Of a DNA stretch of 64,000 nucleotides, positions 35,153 through 44,134 are shown in pieces. Every line of letters begins with the position of its first letter. Within the stretch, counting starts at the first letter, position 1. The position numbers were made by a program, and so were the translations under genes. The notes under the pieces were generated by a model. It worked only from the letters and a program-made list of their open reading frames with translations, was not told the DNA's origin and searched no databases. Source of the stretch: MPNP01 sp026709725 (GTDB taxonomy: Bacteria > Pseudomonadota > Alphaproteobacteria > Rhodobacterales > Rhodobacteraceae); assembly GCA_965200805.1 (NCBI GenBank), contig OZ241384.1, positions 2,480,001 through 2,544,000 of the forward strand. Direction: 5' to 3'.

Positions 35153-35323
35153 TCAGGGAAGAAAGTGGCCAAGCAGGAGAGCGGCAAACAGGCCGAGCAG
35201 GCCAAACAGAATTGCATAGACGACACTGTAATGGAGGCGGTCATGCCTGGTACCATCCAGCCGCCGGGCATGCCAGTGACCGAGCAGGGCCCCGACAATG
35301 ACAAGAACCAGCACAATCAGCAT
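35153..35323 (-). CDS. 56-residue two-helix membrane protein
   Basis: A small gene read from ATG 35323 to TGA 35155-35153. The product begins MLIVLVLVIVGALLG, has a polar, basic middle (HARRLDGTRHDRLHY) and a second hydrophobic helix (AILFGLLGLFAALLLG) ending GHFLP. Two transmembrane helices joined by a short basic loop match the small uncharacterised membrane proteins often found in alphaproteobacteria. Nothing is known of its role. It precedes the M48 lipoprotein gene on the same strand. The frame has far more natural composition than the competing shadow frames. Confidence 0.65.
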   Translation of the reverse strand: MLIVLVLVIVGALLGHWHARRLDGTRHDRLHYSVVYAILFGLLGLFAALLLGHFLP

Positions 35324-35586
35324 CTGTCAGATCCGATTATCGATGGGCTGATCATGGCAGATCCGGTGGAAAGGCATGATCAGGCCCTGTCTCCGAACCC
35401 GGGTAACGAATGACGACACGAGATGGATATCCTTCGGACATATTGCAATCCCCATCTTTGGCTGTTTCCTGTAGTGATTGTAGAGAGGAATTCCTGAGAA
35501 TCAATACACCCCGTGGAGGTGCCCATGGTGTATCCGTTAAGCGGTCTGGCATCCCGGCCGGGCGTCAAAACCACTGATCCGTCCGC

Positions 35587-36744
35587 ATGCTTCTGATCCT
35601 CGGCGCCGGACCGGCCGGTCTTGCGATGGCCCTTGCATGCCGGAAGTTTGGTTTGCGGTGCCAGGTCGTGGATCGTTATGGTGATCCTGATCAGGGCCGG
35701 GGCGGTCTGCAGATCACGCCCAATGGCATGACAGTCCTGCGGGCGCTGGGGGTGGCTGACCACCGTCTCGCTGGGGCTGCAGTCGCTGCCGAACGGATCA
35801 GTCTTGCGGATCTTGCCACCAGTCGACCGATTTGTGATCTGGCCATTGCGCATCTCGCTGCCCCAAGAGCAATGGATTACATCCTGCTCAGGCGCAGTGC
35901 ATTGATCACGTGCCTGCGGGATGCGGTCATTGATGCCGGCATTGAAATCATAACAGGCTGTGACATCGAAGTGCTGGAACCGTCTTCCGATTGCGTTGCC
36001 TGGCAAGCGGCGGATGGCAGGCAGGGCCGGGCTGATGCGGTGATCGGTGCCGATGGAGTCAATTCGGTGACGCGGCGGGCGATCTCTGCCGACCGGTCCC
36101 GTGCACGCCCGCGCTATCGGGTGTGGCGGACGGTCATTGCCGGAGCGGGTGGGAATTCGTCGATTCAGCCGGGCCGGATCATGCTGCATGTCGGCAGGGG
36201 TCGCCATCTTGTTCGCTACCGGGTCGGGGCGGACGGTCATGTCAACACCGTGGCGGTTGAAGCCATTCGAGGTGAGGAGGGCATGTCTGATACACCCCCG
36301 CGCTGGCTCACGCGTTTACTGCCCGTCACGAAAGCGGATTATCTTGATCCTGCCGGCCTCGTCCACAGTCTGGCAAGGGTTGCACTCCATCGCGAAGCGT
36401 GGTATAATGATCGGATGGTCCTGATTGGTGATGCCCTGCATCCCATGCTGCCATTCCTGGCCCAGGGTGCAAACATGGCACTGGAGGATGCGTATGTGCT
36501 GGCGCGGTCCATCGCCCGTGCGCAACGGATTACCGCGGGGTTTGAGCAGTATCGGCAGTTCCGCACCAAGAGGATCGAGTCCGTGATCAGATTTTCAAAT
36601 CATCAGGCCGCAATCAACCATCACTTCCTGCCTTATATTGGACATGCGGGGGCCGCTGGCCTCCGGCTCCTCAACACGGTGTTCCCGGGCCTGATTGCAC
36701 GGCGATATCAGTGGATCCTGAACCACGATGTCACCCGGATGTGA
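35587..36744 (+). CDS. FAD-dependent aromatic monooxygenase (PHBH fold)
   Basis: A 385-residue flavoprotein hydroxylase of the p-hydroxybenzoate-hydroxylase class. The FAD-binding GAGPAGLAMALAC is at residues 6-18, the DG-type motif VIGADGVNSVTRRA is near 155, and the second flavin motif GDALHPMLPFLAQGANMALEDA is near 280 (GDALHPMLPF then LAQGANMALEDA). NAD(P)H and oxygen are used to hydroxylate an aromatic ring in characterised relatives such as salicylate or 6-hydroxynicotinate hydroxylase. The substrate here is unknown. Its proximity to a transporter-type binding protein gene just downstream (24 bp) hints at an aromatic-acid degradation pair. Confidence 0.87.
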   Translation: MLLILGAGPAGLAMALACRKFGLRCQVVDRYGDPDQGRGGLQITPNGMTVLRALGVADHRLAGAAVAAERISLADLATSRPICDLAIAHLAAPRAMDYILLRRSALITCLRDAVIDAGIEIITGCDIEVLEPSSDCVAWQAADGRQGRADAVIGADGVNSVTRRAISADRSRARPRYRVWRTVIAGAGGNSSIQPGRIMLHVGRGRHLVRYRVGADGHVNTVAVEAIRGEEGMSDTPPRWLTRLLPVTKADYLDPAGLVHSLARVALHREAWYNDRMVLIGDALHPMLPFLAQGANMALEDAYVLARSIARAQRITAGFEQYRQFRTKRIESVIRFSNHQAAINHHFLPYIGHAGAAGLRLLNTVFPGLIARRYQWILNHDVTRM

Positions 36745-36768
36745 GATCATGAAACGGGCAGGTGAGGG

Positions 36769-38064
36769 ATGAATGCCCGCATGATTTCCGGTCATCGGGC
36801 GCGCATCACCGGCCTTGCCGGGCATGCGTGTGGCTCCCTCCTGCTGTATCTCCTGATTGCTGCTGTCGGTCCAGCGGGCCCGGCGCAGGCGGATGGGGTG
36901 ACATCAGGCCTGGAGATCATGACGGATGAATCGCCGCGTTCCGGAGTCTGGTTTGCGGCAAAGACCATGGCACTGCAGTATCAGGCGATAACCGATCGAC
37001 CTGTGCAACTGGCCCATCACGGAGCAGAAGGTTCCGCCCTTGATTCGTTTCTTGAGCGCGAGCCGGATGGATCTGTCCTCCTGTTGACACACGATCATCT
37101 CATCAGAATGCTCACAGGACCTGATAATGAGGCACTGGATGACATTGACTTGCTGGCTCGCGGGATCAACATCCCCCAGGTATTGGCGACCCGCTGTGAC
37201 CGGTTTCTCAATGCTGTGGAGATTCTCTCAGTGACGAATCGGGACATGATTCGATTTGGTGCCGTTGAAGGCCTGTTGATTGATGCCCTGGCGGCACGGG
37301 CCCTGTGGTCCCGCGTTCATGGTCTCGAGCCAGATCTGCAGATGGTCGCCGACCAGGACCAGCTGGCCGACGCGATCAACGATGGCAGCATTGATGTCGC
37401 CATCATCAGTCTTGCGGAGATCACAAACCGGAATGCGTCCGATGCCTTTTGCCCGCGACTCCTGCTTGCCAGGAACAATTCCGAACGCTATCCCAATCTG
37501 CAGACGACAGATCGGATCGGGATCCCGGTGAGTCTGTCGCGGTTTGCCGGATATGTGACATCTCCCCACCAGGATCAGGAGATCAATTCGGTATTGGGTC
37601 GTGCTCTGGCTGATTCAATGCGGACGGCAGCCTATGGTGAATTTCTTGCACAAATGGGGCTCGATCAGGATTCCGTTGCGGGAGCTGAAGAGTGGCGCAG
37701 TGAGTTCGATGCGATGATCGATACGCTCAAACCCGTTCTGTCTGCGGGCAAACCCACCGCAGGTGAACAGATCGCATTCCGGGAACAGGCATCGTCGCCA
37801 TCGGTGTCAGGGCTGCGTCCGGATCAGCGGAATCAGTGCGCTGTCAGCAGTCAAGCTCAACCCAGATCGGCACATGATCGGAGGGTTTTTCGAGACCACG
37901 GATATCCCGGTCAATCCGGCAGTCGGACAGGAGATCCGCACCCTGGGGTGACAGCAGGATGTGGTCGATGCGGATGCCCTCATCCCGCTGCCATCCACCG
38001 CCCTGATAGTCCCAGAATGTGTAGTGTCCAGGTGTGGGTGTCATCACACGAAACGCATCGGTGA
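36769..38064 (+). CDS. Bug/TctC-type periplasmic binding protein, 3' end runs into xthA
   Basis: A signal peptide (LLLYLLIAAVGPAGPAQA) precedes about 300 residues that resemble the Bug/TctC solute-receptor family of tripartite tricarboxylate transporters: EGSALDSFLEREPDGSVLLL, IDVAIISLAEI and MGLDQDSVAGAEEWRSEFDAMI match the expected order, though conservation is modest. Natural protein composition ends near residue 345; the last 85 residues (RSAHDRRVFRDHGYPG and on) lie antisense to xthA and look like read-through. The original stop was probably lost. No TctA or TctB membrane genes are near. It may be co-transcribed with the preceding monooxygenase. Confidence 0.6.
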   Translation: MNARMISGHRARITGLAGHACGSLLLYLLIAAVGPAGPAQADGVTSGLEIMTDESPRSGVWFAAKTMALQYQAITDRPVQLAHHGAEGSALDSFLEREPDGSVLLLTHDHLIRMLTGPDNEALDDIDLLARGINIPQVLATRCDRFLNAVEILSVTNRDMIRFGAVEGLLIDALAARALWSRVHGLEPDLQMVADQDQLADAINDGSIDVAIISLAEITNRNASDAFCPRLLLARNNSERYPNLQTTDRIGIPVSLSRFAGYVTSPHQDQEINSVLGRALADSMRTAAYGEFLAQMGLDQDSVAGAEEWRSEFDAMIDTLKPVLSAGKPTAGEQIAFREQASSPSVSGLRPDQRNQCAVSSQAQPRSAHDRRVFRDHGYPGQSGSRTGDPHPGVTAGCGRCGCPHPAAIHRPDSPRMCSVQVWVSSHETHR

Positions 38065-38623
38065 AACCAAGATTGACCATCCGTCGCCAGCGGGCAAGAG
38101 TCTCGGGATGGAAGAGGGCATCCCCGCGCCATTTCTCCGGAAGTGCTGCATCTCTGCCGTGGGGGATGACATTGAAGTCGCCGGCGACCACCGCCGGGGT
38201 CTCCATCCGGAGCAGGTCAGCAAGTCGGTTGCCCATGCGGTCCATCCAGGCGAGTTTGTAGGGGAATTTTTCGCTGTCGACCGGGTTCCCGTTGGGCAGG
38301 TAGAGACAGCAGAGATGGATTGGTGCTGGCGCGTCAAGGACAGCCTCAAGCCAGCGGGCCTGGGTATCAGCCTCATCACCGGCCAGGCCACGGGTGATAT
38401 CGACAAGGGGATATTTTGACAGAATCGCAACACCGTTGAAACTTTTCTGGCCATGGGTGACGACTGTGTAGCCGAGATCCTCAATCCCTGAAGCGGGGAA
38501 TGCCGCATCAATGCACTTGATCTCCTGGAGAAGGGCCACATCGGGCCTGCTTTCGACCAGCCAGTCAATGAGACGGGGCAGACGGGCCCGAATGCCATTG
38601 ATATTGAAGGTCGCGATTTTCAC
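37844..38623 (-). CDS. xthA: Exodeoxyribonuclease III
   Basis: A 259-residue AP endonuclease and 3'-5' exonuclease of base-excision repair. The metal-dependent active site is intact: FNINGIRARL (residues 6-15), LLQEIK with the catalytic Glu near 34, AGDFNVIP with Asp-x-Asn, and KPSDHVPIWVEL with the catalytic His at the end. WDYQGGGWQRDEGIRIDHIL is typical of the XthA branch. The stop lies within the 3' end of the convergent binding-protein gene (221 bp overlap). Upstream on the same strand, erpA ends 18 bp before it, so the two are likely co-transcribed, as is common in alphaproteobacteria. Confidence 0.95.
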   Translation of the reverse strand: MKIATFNINGIRARLPRLIDWLVESRPDVALLQEIKCIDAAFPASGIEDLGYTVVTHGQKSFNGVAILSKYPLVDITRGLAGDEADTQARWLEAVLDAPAPIHLCCLYLPNGNPVDSEKFPYKLAWMDRMGNRLADLLRMETPAVVAGDFNVIPHGRDAALPEKWRGDALFHPETLARWRRMVNLGFTDAFRVMTPTPGHYTFWDYQGGGWQRDEGIRIDHILLSPQGADLLSDCRIDRDIRGLEKPSDHVPIWVELDC

Positions 38624-38641
38624 ACCAGGACAACCAATGCG

Positions 38642-38986
38642 TCAGATCGAAAAGCTCAGCGAGCAGCCGCATGTTGATTTGGCATTGGGGTTGTTGACGA
38701 CAAACCTGGCCCCGATCAACTCCTCGCTGAAATCAATGACGGCATTTTCAAGGAATGGCATTGACACGCTGTCAATCAGGACAGCCTGATCGTTCTTTCT
38801 GAGAACCGTGTCGTCATCCGTCGGGTCGTCAAACGTAATCTCGTACTGAAAACCGGAGCAGCCGCCACCCTTGACCGCCACCCGCAGACAGCGGAGGGTA
38901 TCCCGGTCCGCATTGATTTCAGCAAGGCGTTCAAAGGCCCGATCGGATACGACCGGTGGGATTACAAGGGACATCACATTCACCAT
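38642..38986 (-). CDS. erpA: A-type iron-sulfur carrier protein
   Basis: A 114-residue HesB/IscA-family protein that carries and inserts Fe-S clusters. The three ligand cysteines are in GGGCSGFQYE (about residue 43) and CGCSLSFSI at the extreme C-terminus. The assignment to ErpA rather than IscA follows from the genomic setting (divergent from dgt, upstream of xthA) seen in many alphaproteobacteria; sequence alone does not decide. A second ATG four codons in is an alternative start. Such a carrier would supply clusters to proteins such as IorA and MoaA in this window. Confidence 0.88.
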   Translation of the reverse strand: MVNVMSLVIPPVVSDRAFERLAEINADRDTLRCLRVAVKGGGCSGFQYEITFDDPTDDDTVLRKNDQAVLIDSVSMPFLENAVIDFSEELIGARFVVNNPNAKSTCGCSLSFSI

Positions 38987-39049
38987 TGCCTGACTTCAAT
39001 AATGGTGTCACCGGAAGTATAGTGCAGATGCTGTTGTGCAACAAGGCGG

Positions 39050-40258
39050 GTGAGGCAACAATTGAATCACATCCCAACCGGGCGGATGCCATACGCAGCG
39101 TATGACAGGCAATCGGCAAAACGTGCCCATGCGGAAGACCCGCCGGAGGATCGGACACCATTCCAGCAGGACTGCGATCGTGTTGTGCACACCACCGCCT
39201 TCCGGCGGCTGATGCACAAGACGCAGGTCTTCTTCTCGCCTGACAGCGATCATGTCCGGACACGCCTGACCCACACAATCGAGGTCTCCCGGGCCGCACG
39301 GTCTGTTGCAACCCAGCTCGGTCTCAATCCCGAACTGGCTGAATGCATTGCACTGGCACATGATCTTGGCCATCCACCCTTTGGACATGCAGGCGAAGCG
39401 ACACTGAACAGACTGATGAAGGGGCATGGAGGGTTCGAGCACAACGCCCAGGCCCTTCGGATCGTAACCAACCTCTCCCGCACCTACCCGGATTTCGATG
39501 GCCTCAACCTTTGCCTTGGGTCCCTCGAGGGAATTGCCAAGCACAACGGACCGATACATCAGCCACCCTCGGCTGATGTGGCCCGCATCCTGCAGCAAAA
39601 CGGAATCGGGCATGCCGGATATCCAAGCGCCGAAGCCCAGGTTGCGGCTCTCGCGGATGACATCGCCTACAACTGCCACGATCTGCAGGATGCCCTGCGA
39701 ACGAAACTCCTGACGCTTGAGGATGTGTCCTCGCTCCCGATCATCGGGCCCCGCTACCGGGCTCTTCAGGCATCCATGCCGAAACTGGATTCGCATCGCA
39801 TGATGCATGCACTCGTCCGGACCCTGTTTGGCACCCTGATGGATGATCTTGTCGCGGGGTCGGCAGCGATTCTGGCCCGGCTTGCTCCAGGATCAATCGA
39901 AGACATTCGGCAATACGATCAGGGCGTTATTGCGTTTACTGGCGAGACCGAGGAAGATCTGAATGCGATCCGGTCGTTTCTCGCCGAGCATATGTACAAC
40001 ACACCGGAGATGGATCTGTATCGTGGGAAGATCAGCAGGTTGCTGACCATAATCTTTGAACATTACACAGCTGATCCCGATGTGCTTCCCGAACACTGGC
40101 GTGCGCGCCTTGGCACAAGACCGGACTCCTCGCTCCTCGCCCGAACGGTTGCGGATTATATTTCGGGCATGACCGACAATTTTGCCATCATGACATTTGC
40201 GGACATCATGGGCCTTGCCGGAAATGTGTCATTGATGACACTGCCGTTGCACGGTTGA
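39050..40258 (+). CDS. dgt: Deoxyguanosinetriphosphate triphosphohydrolase-like protein
   Basis: An HD-superfamily enzyme that hydrolyses dNTPs to deoxynucleoside and triphosphate. The pattern FRRLMHKTQVF, HVRTRLTHTIEV, AHDLGHPPFGHAGE and GGFEHNAQALRI gives the His/Asp metal ligands and is diagnostic of the dGTPase-like family. Length of about 400 residues matches the alphaproteobacterial form. The start is uncertain: GTG 39050, TTG 39062 (with GAGG 6 nt upstream) and ATG 39086 are all in frame within a non-conserved tail. It is divergent from erpA and precedes argS, the usual alphaproteobacterial order. Confidence 0.93.
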   Translation: MRQQLNHIPTGRMPYAAYDRQSAKRAHAEDPPEDRTPFQQDCDRVVHTTAFRRLMHKTQVFFSPDSDHVRTRLTHTIEVSRAARSVATQLGLNPELAECIALAHDLGHPPFGHAGEATLNRLMKGHGGFEHNAQALRIVTNLSRTYPDFDGLNLCLGSLEGIAKHNGPIHQPPSADVARILQQNGIGHAGYPSAEAQVAALADDIAYNCHDLQDALRTKLLTLEDVSSLPIIGPRYRALQASMPKLDSHRMMHALVRTLFGTLMDDLVAGSAAILARLAPGSIEDIRQYDQGVIAFTGETEEDLNAIRSFLAEHMYNTPEMDLYRGKISRLLTIIFEHYTADPDVLPEHWRARLGTRPDSSLLARTVADYISGMTDNFAIMTFADIMGLAGNVSLMTLPLHG

Positions 40259-40635
40259 AGGCATGTGGGTCAGGCTCTTCCCATTCCTACCCCGGGGGTG
40301 TGATCCCCGTATGGCTGACCCGGAAATCTGCAAGTCCCTGATAATAGCTGATCTGCCAAAATCGCATTGAGCCCCAATCAGCGATCCGGCGATGCATCGG
40401 CCCCATTTCCCGAATTATTTTGCAGCAGCACCGATCCGTGTCACCTCCCGGGCCCGTGCCAACCAGCTCCGCCTGGCCGTGTGGCCTGATTCAGTCGAAT
40501 CGGGCCAGGATCCGGGGAGCGTCGGGAGATGTCATGAAAAGTCAGCCATACGAGATTCACTCCCGATGAGCAGGGTCGGGCTTGAATTTCGACTGAAATT
40601 CGGCGTATAGGAACGCCAGCGACAGGCAGGGCACC
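40259..40635 (+). other. dgt-argS intergenic region with a long inverted repeat
   Basis: About 377 bp with no recognised gene. GGGTCAG (40267-40273) and CTGACCC (40315-40321) are perfect complements enclosing a GC-rich inner part (CCCCGGGGG), and together could form a branched stem just after the dgt stop. A terminator or leader function is possible but not demonstrable. The argS promoter presumably lies in the remainder. Confidence 0.4.
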
Positions 40636-42378
40636 ATGCAGATATACAACACATGCCGATCAGTGGTGGTCAGGGCGCTTGAAGACATCGTCCCCGATGG
40701 CGGGCCGGAGCTCGCGGAGACTCTGGCAAAGCTCACGGTTGAGCGGCCCCGGGACAGTGCGCATGGCGAGATTTCGACCAATGCCGCGATTCTTTGTGCC
40801 AGAGCTGCGAAGATGGCACCGCGTGATCTTGCATCAACCCTTGTTGACCGATTGCAGGGGAATGAGATCATTGCCCGGGCTGATGTTGCGGGTCCCGGGT
40901 TTGTCAATCTGGTCCTGACACCTGAAGTCTGGAACGGCGTCATTACAACTGCACTGGAAGAGCGCCGGAATTTTGGGCGCCATTTCTTTGGTGACGGGCG
41001 ACATGTTCTCATTGAATTTGTCTCTGCAAATCCAACGGGTCCGCTGCATGTCGGCCATGCGCGCGGTGCAGCATTCGGGGATGCGCTTGCACGCCTTCTT
41101 GAATTCACCGGCTACCGGGTGACGCGGGAATACTATGTCAATGACGCAGGGGCGCAGATCGACACCCTGGCGCGTTCGGCCTATCTTCGCTACCTTGAGG
41201 CCCACGGAAGACATGTCGAGTTCGGGGAAGATTCGTACTGTGGCGGCTATCTGAAATCCGTCGGTGCGGATCTCCGGGAGGTGTATGGAGACCGGTTCGT
41301 TGATGCCCCGGAGGCTGAATGGATGGATGCTGTCCGGCAGGACACAGTGCATGCGATGATGGCGGTGATCGGCAGGGATCTTGCCTCCCTCTCGATTGAA
41401 ATGGACAACTTTGTTCATGAGTCATCGCTTGTGGCCGGCACGCGGATTGATGATGCCATTGAGGCGCTCCGCAACAGGGGCCTGATTTACCGGGGTCAGC
41501 TCGCACCACCCAAAGGCAAACGGTCCAAGCAGTGGGAGTCGCGCGAACAATGGCTCTTCAGGTCCACATCATACGGCGATGACATTGATCGACCGATCAT
41601 GAAGACGGATGGTGAATGGACATATTTTGCTCCCGATATTGCCTACCACCATGACAAGGTCGAGCGCGGCTTTGACGAGTTGATCAACATCTTTGGTTCG
41701 GATCATGGGGGTTATGTCTCGCGTCTGCAGGCGGCAGTCTCTGCCCTTTCAGACCGCAGGGTTCCCCTTGATGTCAAACTTGTCCAGCAAGTGAATGTCA
41801 TTGACAGGGGTGAGGTCCTGCGCATGTCCAAACGCAAGGGAGATTTTGTCCTCCTCAGCGAGGCGATCAATGCCGTCGGTGCGGATGTGACCCGTTTTGT
41901 CATGCTCATGCGTCGCAACGAAGCCGTTCTTGACTTTGACTTCGAGAAGGTCCGGGAGCAATCCCGTGACAATGCCGTCTTTTATGTCCAGTATGCGCAT
42001 GCCCGGGTGTGTTCACTCATCCGACGGGCCGCTGAGGCCGGTCTTGAGGTCGATGACGATACGCTCATCCTTGCCGCCCGCCCCATTCTGGACAACCCGA
42101 CCCATCTTGCTCTCATGCAAAAGATCGCGGAATGGCCCCGAATTGTCGAGATGGCTTCACGCCATCACGAACCGCACAGGATCGTCTTTTTCCTGACAGA
42201 TCTTGCAGCCGGTTTCCATGCCATGTGGACAATGGGCGGTGGCCGTCCGGAGTTGCGATTTCTGCTGCCGGGTGATGATGACGGAACCCTTGCCCGACTC
42301 GCGCTGGCCCGTGCGGTGGCCATCGCCATCGCTGCCGGGTTGGATATACTCGGCGTCCGCCCGGCGACGGCGATGTAA
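40636..42378 (+). CDS. argS: Arginyl-tRNA synthetase
   Basis: A 580-residue class I aminoacyl-tRNA synthetase that charges tRNA-Arg. The HIGH-type motif is PTGPLHVGHARGA (about residue 137) and the KMSKS-type loop is RMSKRKGD (about 397). An N-terminal Add1 domain and the C-terminal DALR anticodon-binding domain (NAVFYVQYAHARVCSLIRR onward, split as NAVFYVQYAHAR and VCSLIRR) are both present, and the length is standard. It belongs to the run dgt-argS-SPOR-scpA-scpB. Confidence 0.96.
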   Translation: MQIYNTCRSVVVRALEDIVPDGGPELAETLAKLTVERPRDSAHGEISTNAAILCARAAKMAPRDLASTLVDRLQGNEIIARADVAGPGFVNLVLTPEVWNGVITTALEERRNFGRHFFGDGRHVLIEFVSANPTGPLHVGHARGAAFGDALARLLEFTGYRVTREYYVNDAGAQIDTLARSAYLRYLEAHGRHVEFGEDSYCGGYLKSVGADLREVYGDRFVDAPEAEWMDAVRQDTVHAMMAVIGRDLASLSIEMDNFVHESSLVAGTRIDDAIEALRNRGLIYRGQLAPPKGKRSKQWESREQWLFRSTSYGDDIDRPIMKTDGEWTYFAPDIAYHHDKVERGFDELINIFGSDHGGYVSRLQAAVSALSDRRVPLDVKLVQQVNVIDRGEVLRMSKRKGDFVLLSEAINAVGADVTRFVMLMRRNEAVLDFDFEKVREQSRDNAVFYVQYAHARVCSLIRRAAEAGLEVDDDTLILAARPILDNPTHLALMQKIAEWPRIVEMASRHHEPHRIVFFLTDLAAGFHAMWTMGGGRPELRFLLPGDDDGTLARLALARAVAIAIAAGLDILGVRPATAM

Positions 42379-42406
42379 ATGATCGCCCGGACCGTCTGAA
42401 AATGCC

Positions 42407-43282
42407 ATGACGATCATGATTGGGCAGCCGGAGCGGAACCGGGAGGAGACACGCTATGGCGCGGGTCTTCGCAAACTGCAGCAGCGCTCCCGTGATACAA
42501 TCCGTCGAATCATCATTCTCCTCTCCCTGATTGCCATCGTGGTTCTGGTGAAAATTTCCGTCGATTATTACCGGTCTGCCGGAGACATCCCGGTCTTCAG
42601 TGCGGAAGGGTTGCCCATGTGGCACAAGCCGACTGAACAGGGTGGTGCAAAAACAGAATATACCGAATTTGCCCTGAATCGGATTATCAGCGGGATGGGA
42701 CAACAGGACACGCCCTCGATCGTAACACTCGCACCACAACAGCAGGGACTTGCAGCCGATATCCTGTCTCCCCGAGCCTTGCGGGCTCTTGAGCGCAGGG
42801 CGGCAGCCGGGGCCACTGATACAATGTCCGGGGAGAGTGCAGAAGTGCCCGTGCAAGGCACTGAATCCAGGGGGGCTGATCAACCCGTGACGGAGAATTC
42901 CGCGGCCCAATCTGCCCCGGAGTCACCTGAATCCGAACCACCGCTTGATATCGGGGATGTCATTGCAGACATTCTCAGCGGTCGTTCCGGGATCTATACC
43001 GGGGTCGAAATGGTTCCCGAATCAGTCCTGGGGGGAACCTATGTGGCTCAGGTCGGCATCTATTCTGAACGGGAACAGGCCGCCAATCGTCTGATTGAGC
43101 TGCTGAACAGTTTTCCCGAGCTCCTTGGTGCCACGAACTGGATGATTGAGCCGTTCATGCTGGCAAACCGCCGCAGCCATCGATTGCGCTTTCTTGGCTT
43201 TACGCATTTCAGCGATGCCCGGACATTCTGCAAGAAGCTGGTGACCAGGGGTGTCGAATGCATTCCGACAACCGTCTTCTAG
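42407..43282 (+). CDS. SPOR domain-containing membrane protein
   Basis: A 291-residue protein with a cytoplasmic N-terminus, one transmembrane helix at about 38-55 (IIILLSLIAIVVLVKISV), a long low-complexity Ala/Glu/Pro linker and a C-terminal SPOR domain (from YVAQVGIYSEREQAANRL to FSDARTFCKKLVTRG). SPOR domains bind denuded glycan strands of septal peptidoglycan. This gene is at the position of the SPOR protein commonly found between argS and nagZ/scpA in alphaproteobacteria, and probably functions in cell division. Here nagZ is missing from the following position. Confidence 0.85.
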   Translation: MTIMIGQPERNREETRYGAGLRKLQQRSRDTIRRIIILLSLIAIVVLVKISVDYYRSAGDIPVFSAEGLPMWHKPTEQGGAKTEYTEFALNRIISGMGQQDTPSIVTLAPQQQGLAADILSPRALRALERRAAAGATDTMSGESAEVPVQGTESRGADQPVTENSAAQSAPESPESEPPLDIGDVIADILSGRSGIYTGVEMVPESVLGGTYVAQVGIYSEREQAANRLIELLNSFPELLGATNWMIEPFMLANRRSHRLRFLGFTHFSDARTFCKKLVTRGVECIPTTVF

Positions 43283-43309
43283 GATCGATTGCTGTGCCGA
43301 TTGACAGGG

Positions 43310-44134
43310 ATGGGGGATCGTGAGGCAAATCCGCAGATGGCGGGGGCATTGCTGATGCGGGTCCCGACCATCCGACCGCAGGACTCCCCGCCGGAGCCGC
43401 AGGTCCTGCATGTGGACACAGAAGAATATTCCGGTCCGCTTGATCTCCTCCTGGAGCTGGCCCGTCAGCAGCGTGTCGATCTCTCGCGCATATCAATCCT
43501 GGATCTCGTTGACCAGTATCTGGCTTTTGTTGATCAGGCAAAGTCACTGAAGATCACCCTGGCGGCTGACTATCTGATCATGGCGGCCTGGCTGGCCCTG
43601 CTCAAGTCCCGACTGCTCCTGCCGGAGGAGAAAGAGGATGAACTCTCGGCCGAAGAACTGACAAGGGCGCTCACATGGCGGATGCGGCGTTTGAGTGCGA
43701 TGCGCAGTGTCGCCGACAAACTCGTTCGCCGTGCCCGGTTGGATCAGGATTTTTTTGGTCGCGGTGAACCGGAATCTGTGATTGTGCACCAGCAAAGACA
43801 GACTGTGACCAGTCTGTATGATGTCCTGCAGGCCTATCTGCGGGTGAAGGCTCGCGATGATTACAGGCCACCACAGCTTGCAGCTGAAGAGATTGTCACG
43901 ATCAGCCAGGCCATGGACAACATAACAGGTCATCTCGTCGCGTTGACTGACTGGGCAGCGCTTCACCATCTTTTGCCTGCCAGCTGGCGGACAACCCGGA
44001 GCCGGACCCGATCTGCGACCGCATCAACGCTGGTTGCCACCCTGGAACTCGCCCGCCTCGGGAAGCTGGAGATCCGTCAGTATGTGACAAGTCAGGCTCT
44101 GGAAATCAGGGCAAGGATTGAAAGACATGTCTGA
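43310..44134 (+). CDS. scpA: Segregation and condensation protein A
   Basis: The kleisin subunit of the SMC-ScpAB condensin complex, which compacts and segregates the chromosome. EEYSGPLDLLLELARQQRVDL near residues 37-57 is the hallmark N-terminal SMC-neck-binding region (split: EEYSGPLDLLLEL, ARQQRVDL), followed by SILDLVDQYL and YLIMAAWLALLKSRLLLP. The C-terminal winged helix (FVATLELARLGKLEIRQ-like, here LVATLELARLGKLEI) is present. Start is uncertain among ATGs at 43310, 43337 and 43355. Its stop overlaps scpB by 8 bp, indicating translational coupling. Confidence 0.9.
   Translation: MGDREANPQMAGALLMRVPTIRPQDSPPEPQVLHVDTEEYSGPLDLLLELARQQRVDLSRISILDLVDQYLAFVDQAKSLKITLAADYLIMAAWLALLKSRLLLPEEKEDELSAEELTRALTWRMRRLSAMRSVADKLVRRARLDQDFFGRGEPESVIVHQQRQTVTSLYDVLQAYLRVKARDDYRPPQLAAEEIVTISQAMDNITGHLVALTDWAALHHLLPASWRTTRSRTRSATASTLVATLELARLGKLEIRQYVTSQALEIRARIERHV

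Noticed and set aside
39008..39808. 266-codon minus-strand ORF opposite dgt
   Set aside because: Antisense of conserved HD-domain sequence; composition not protein-like.
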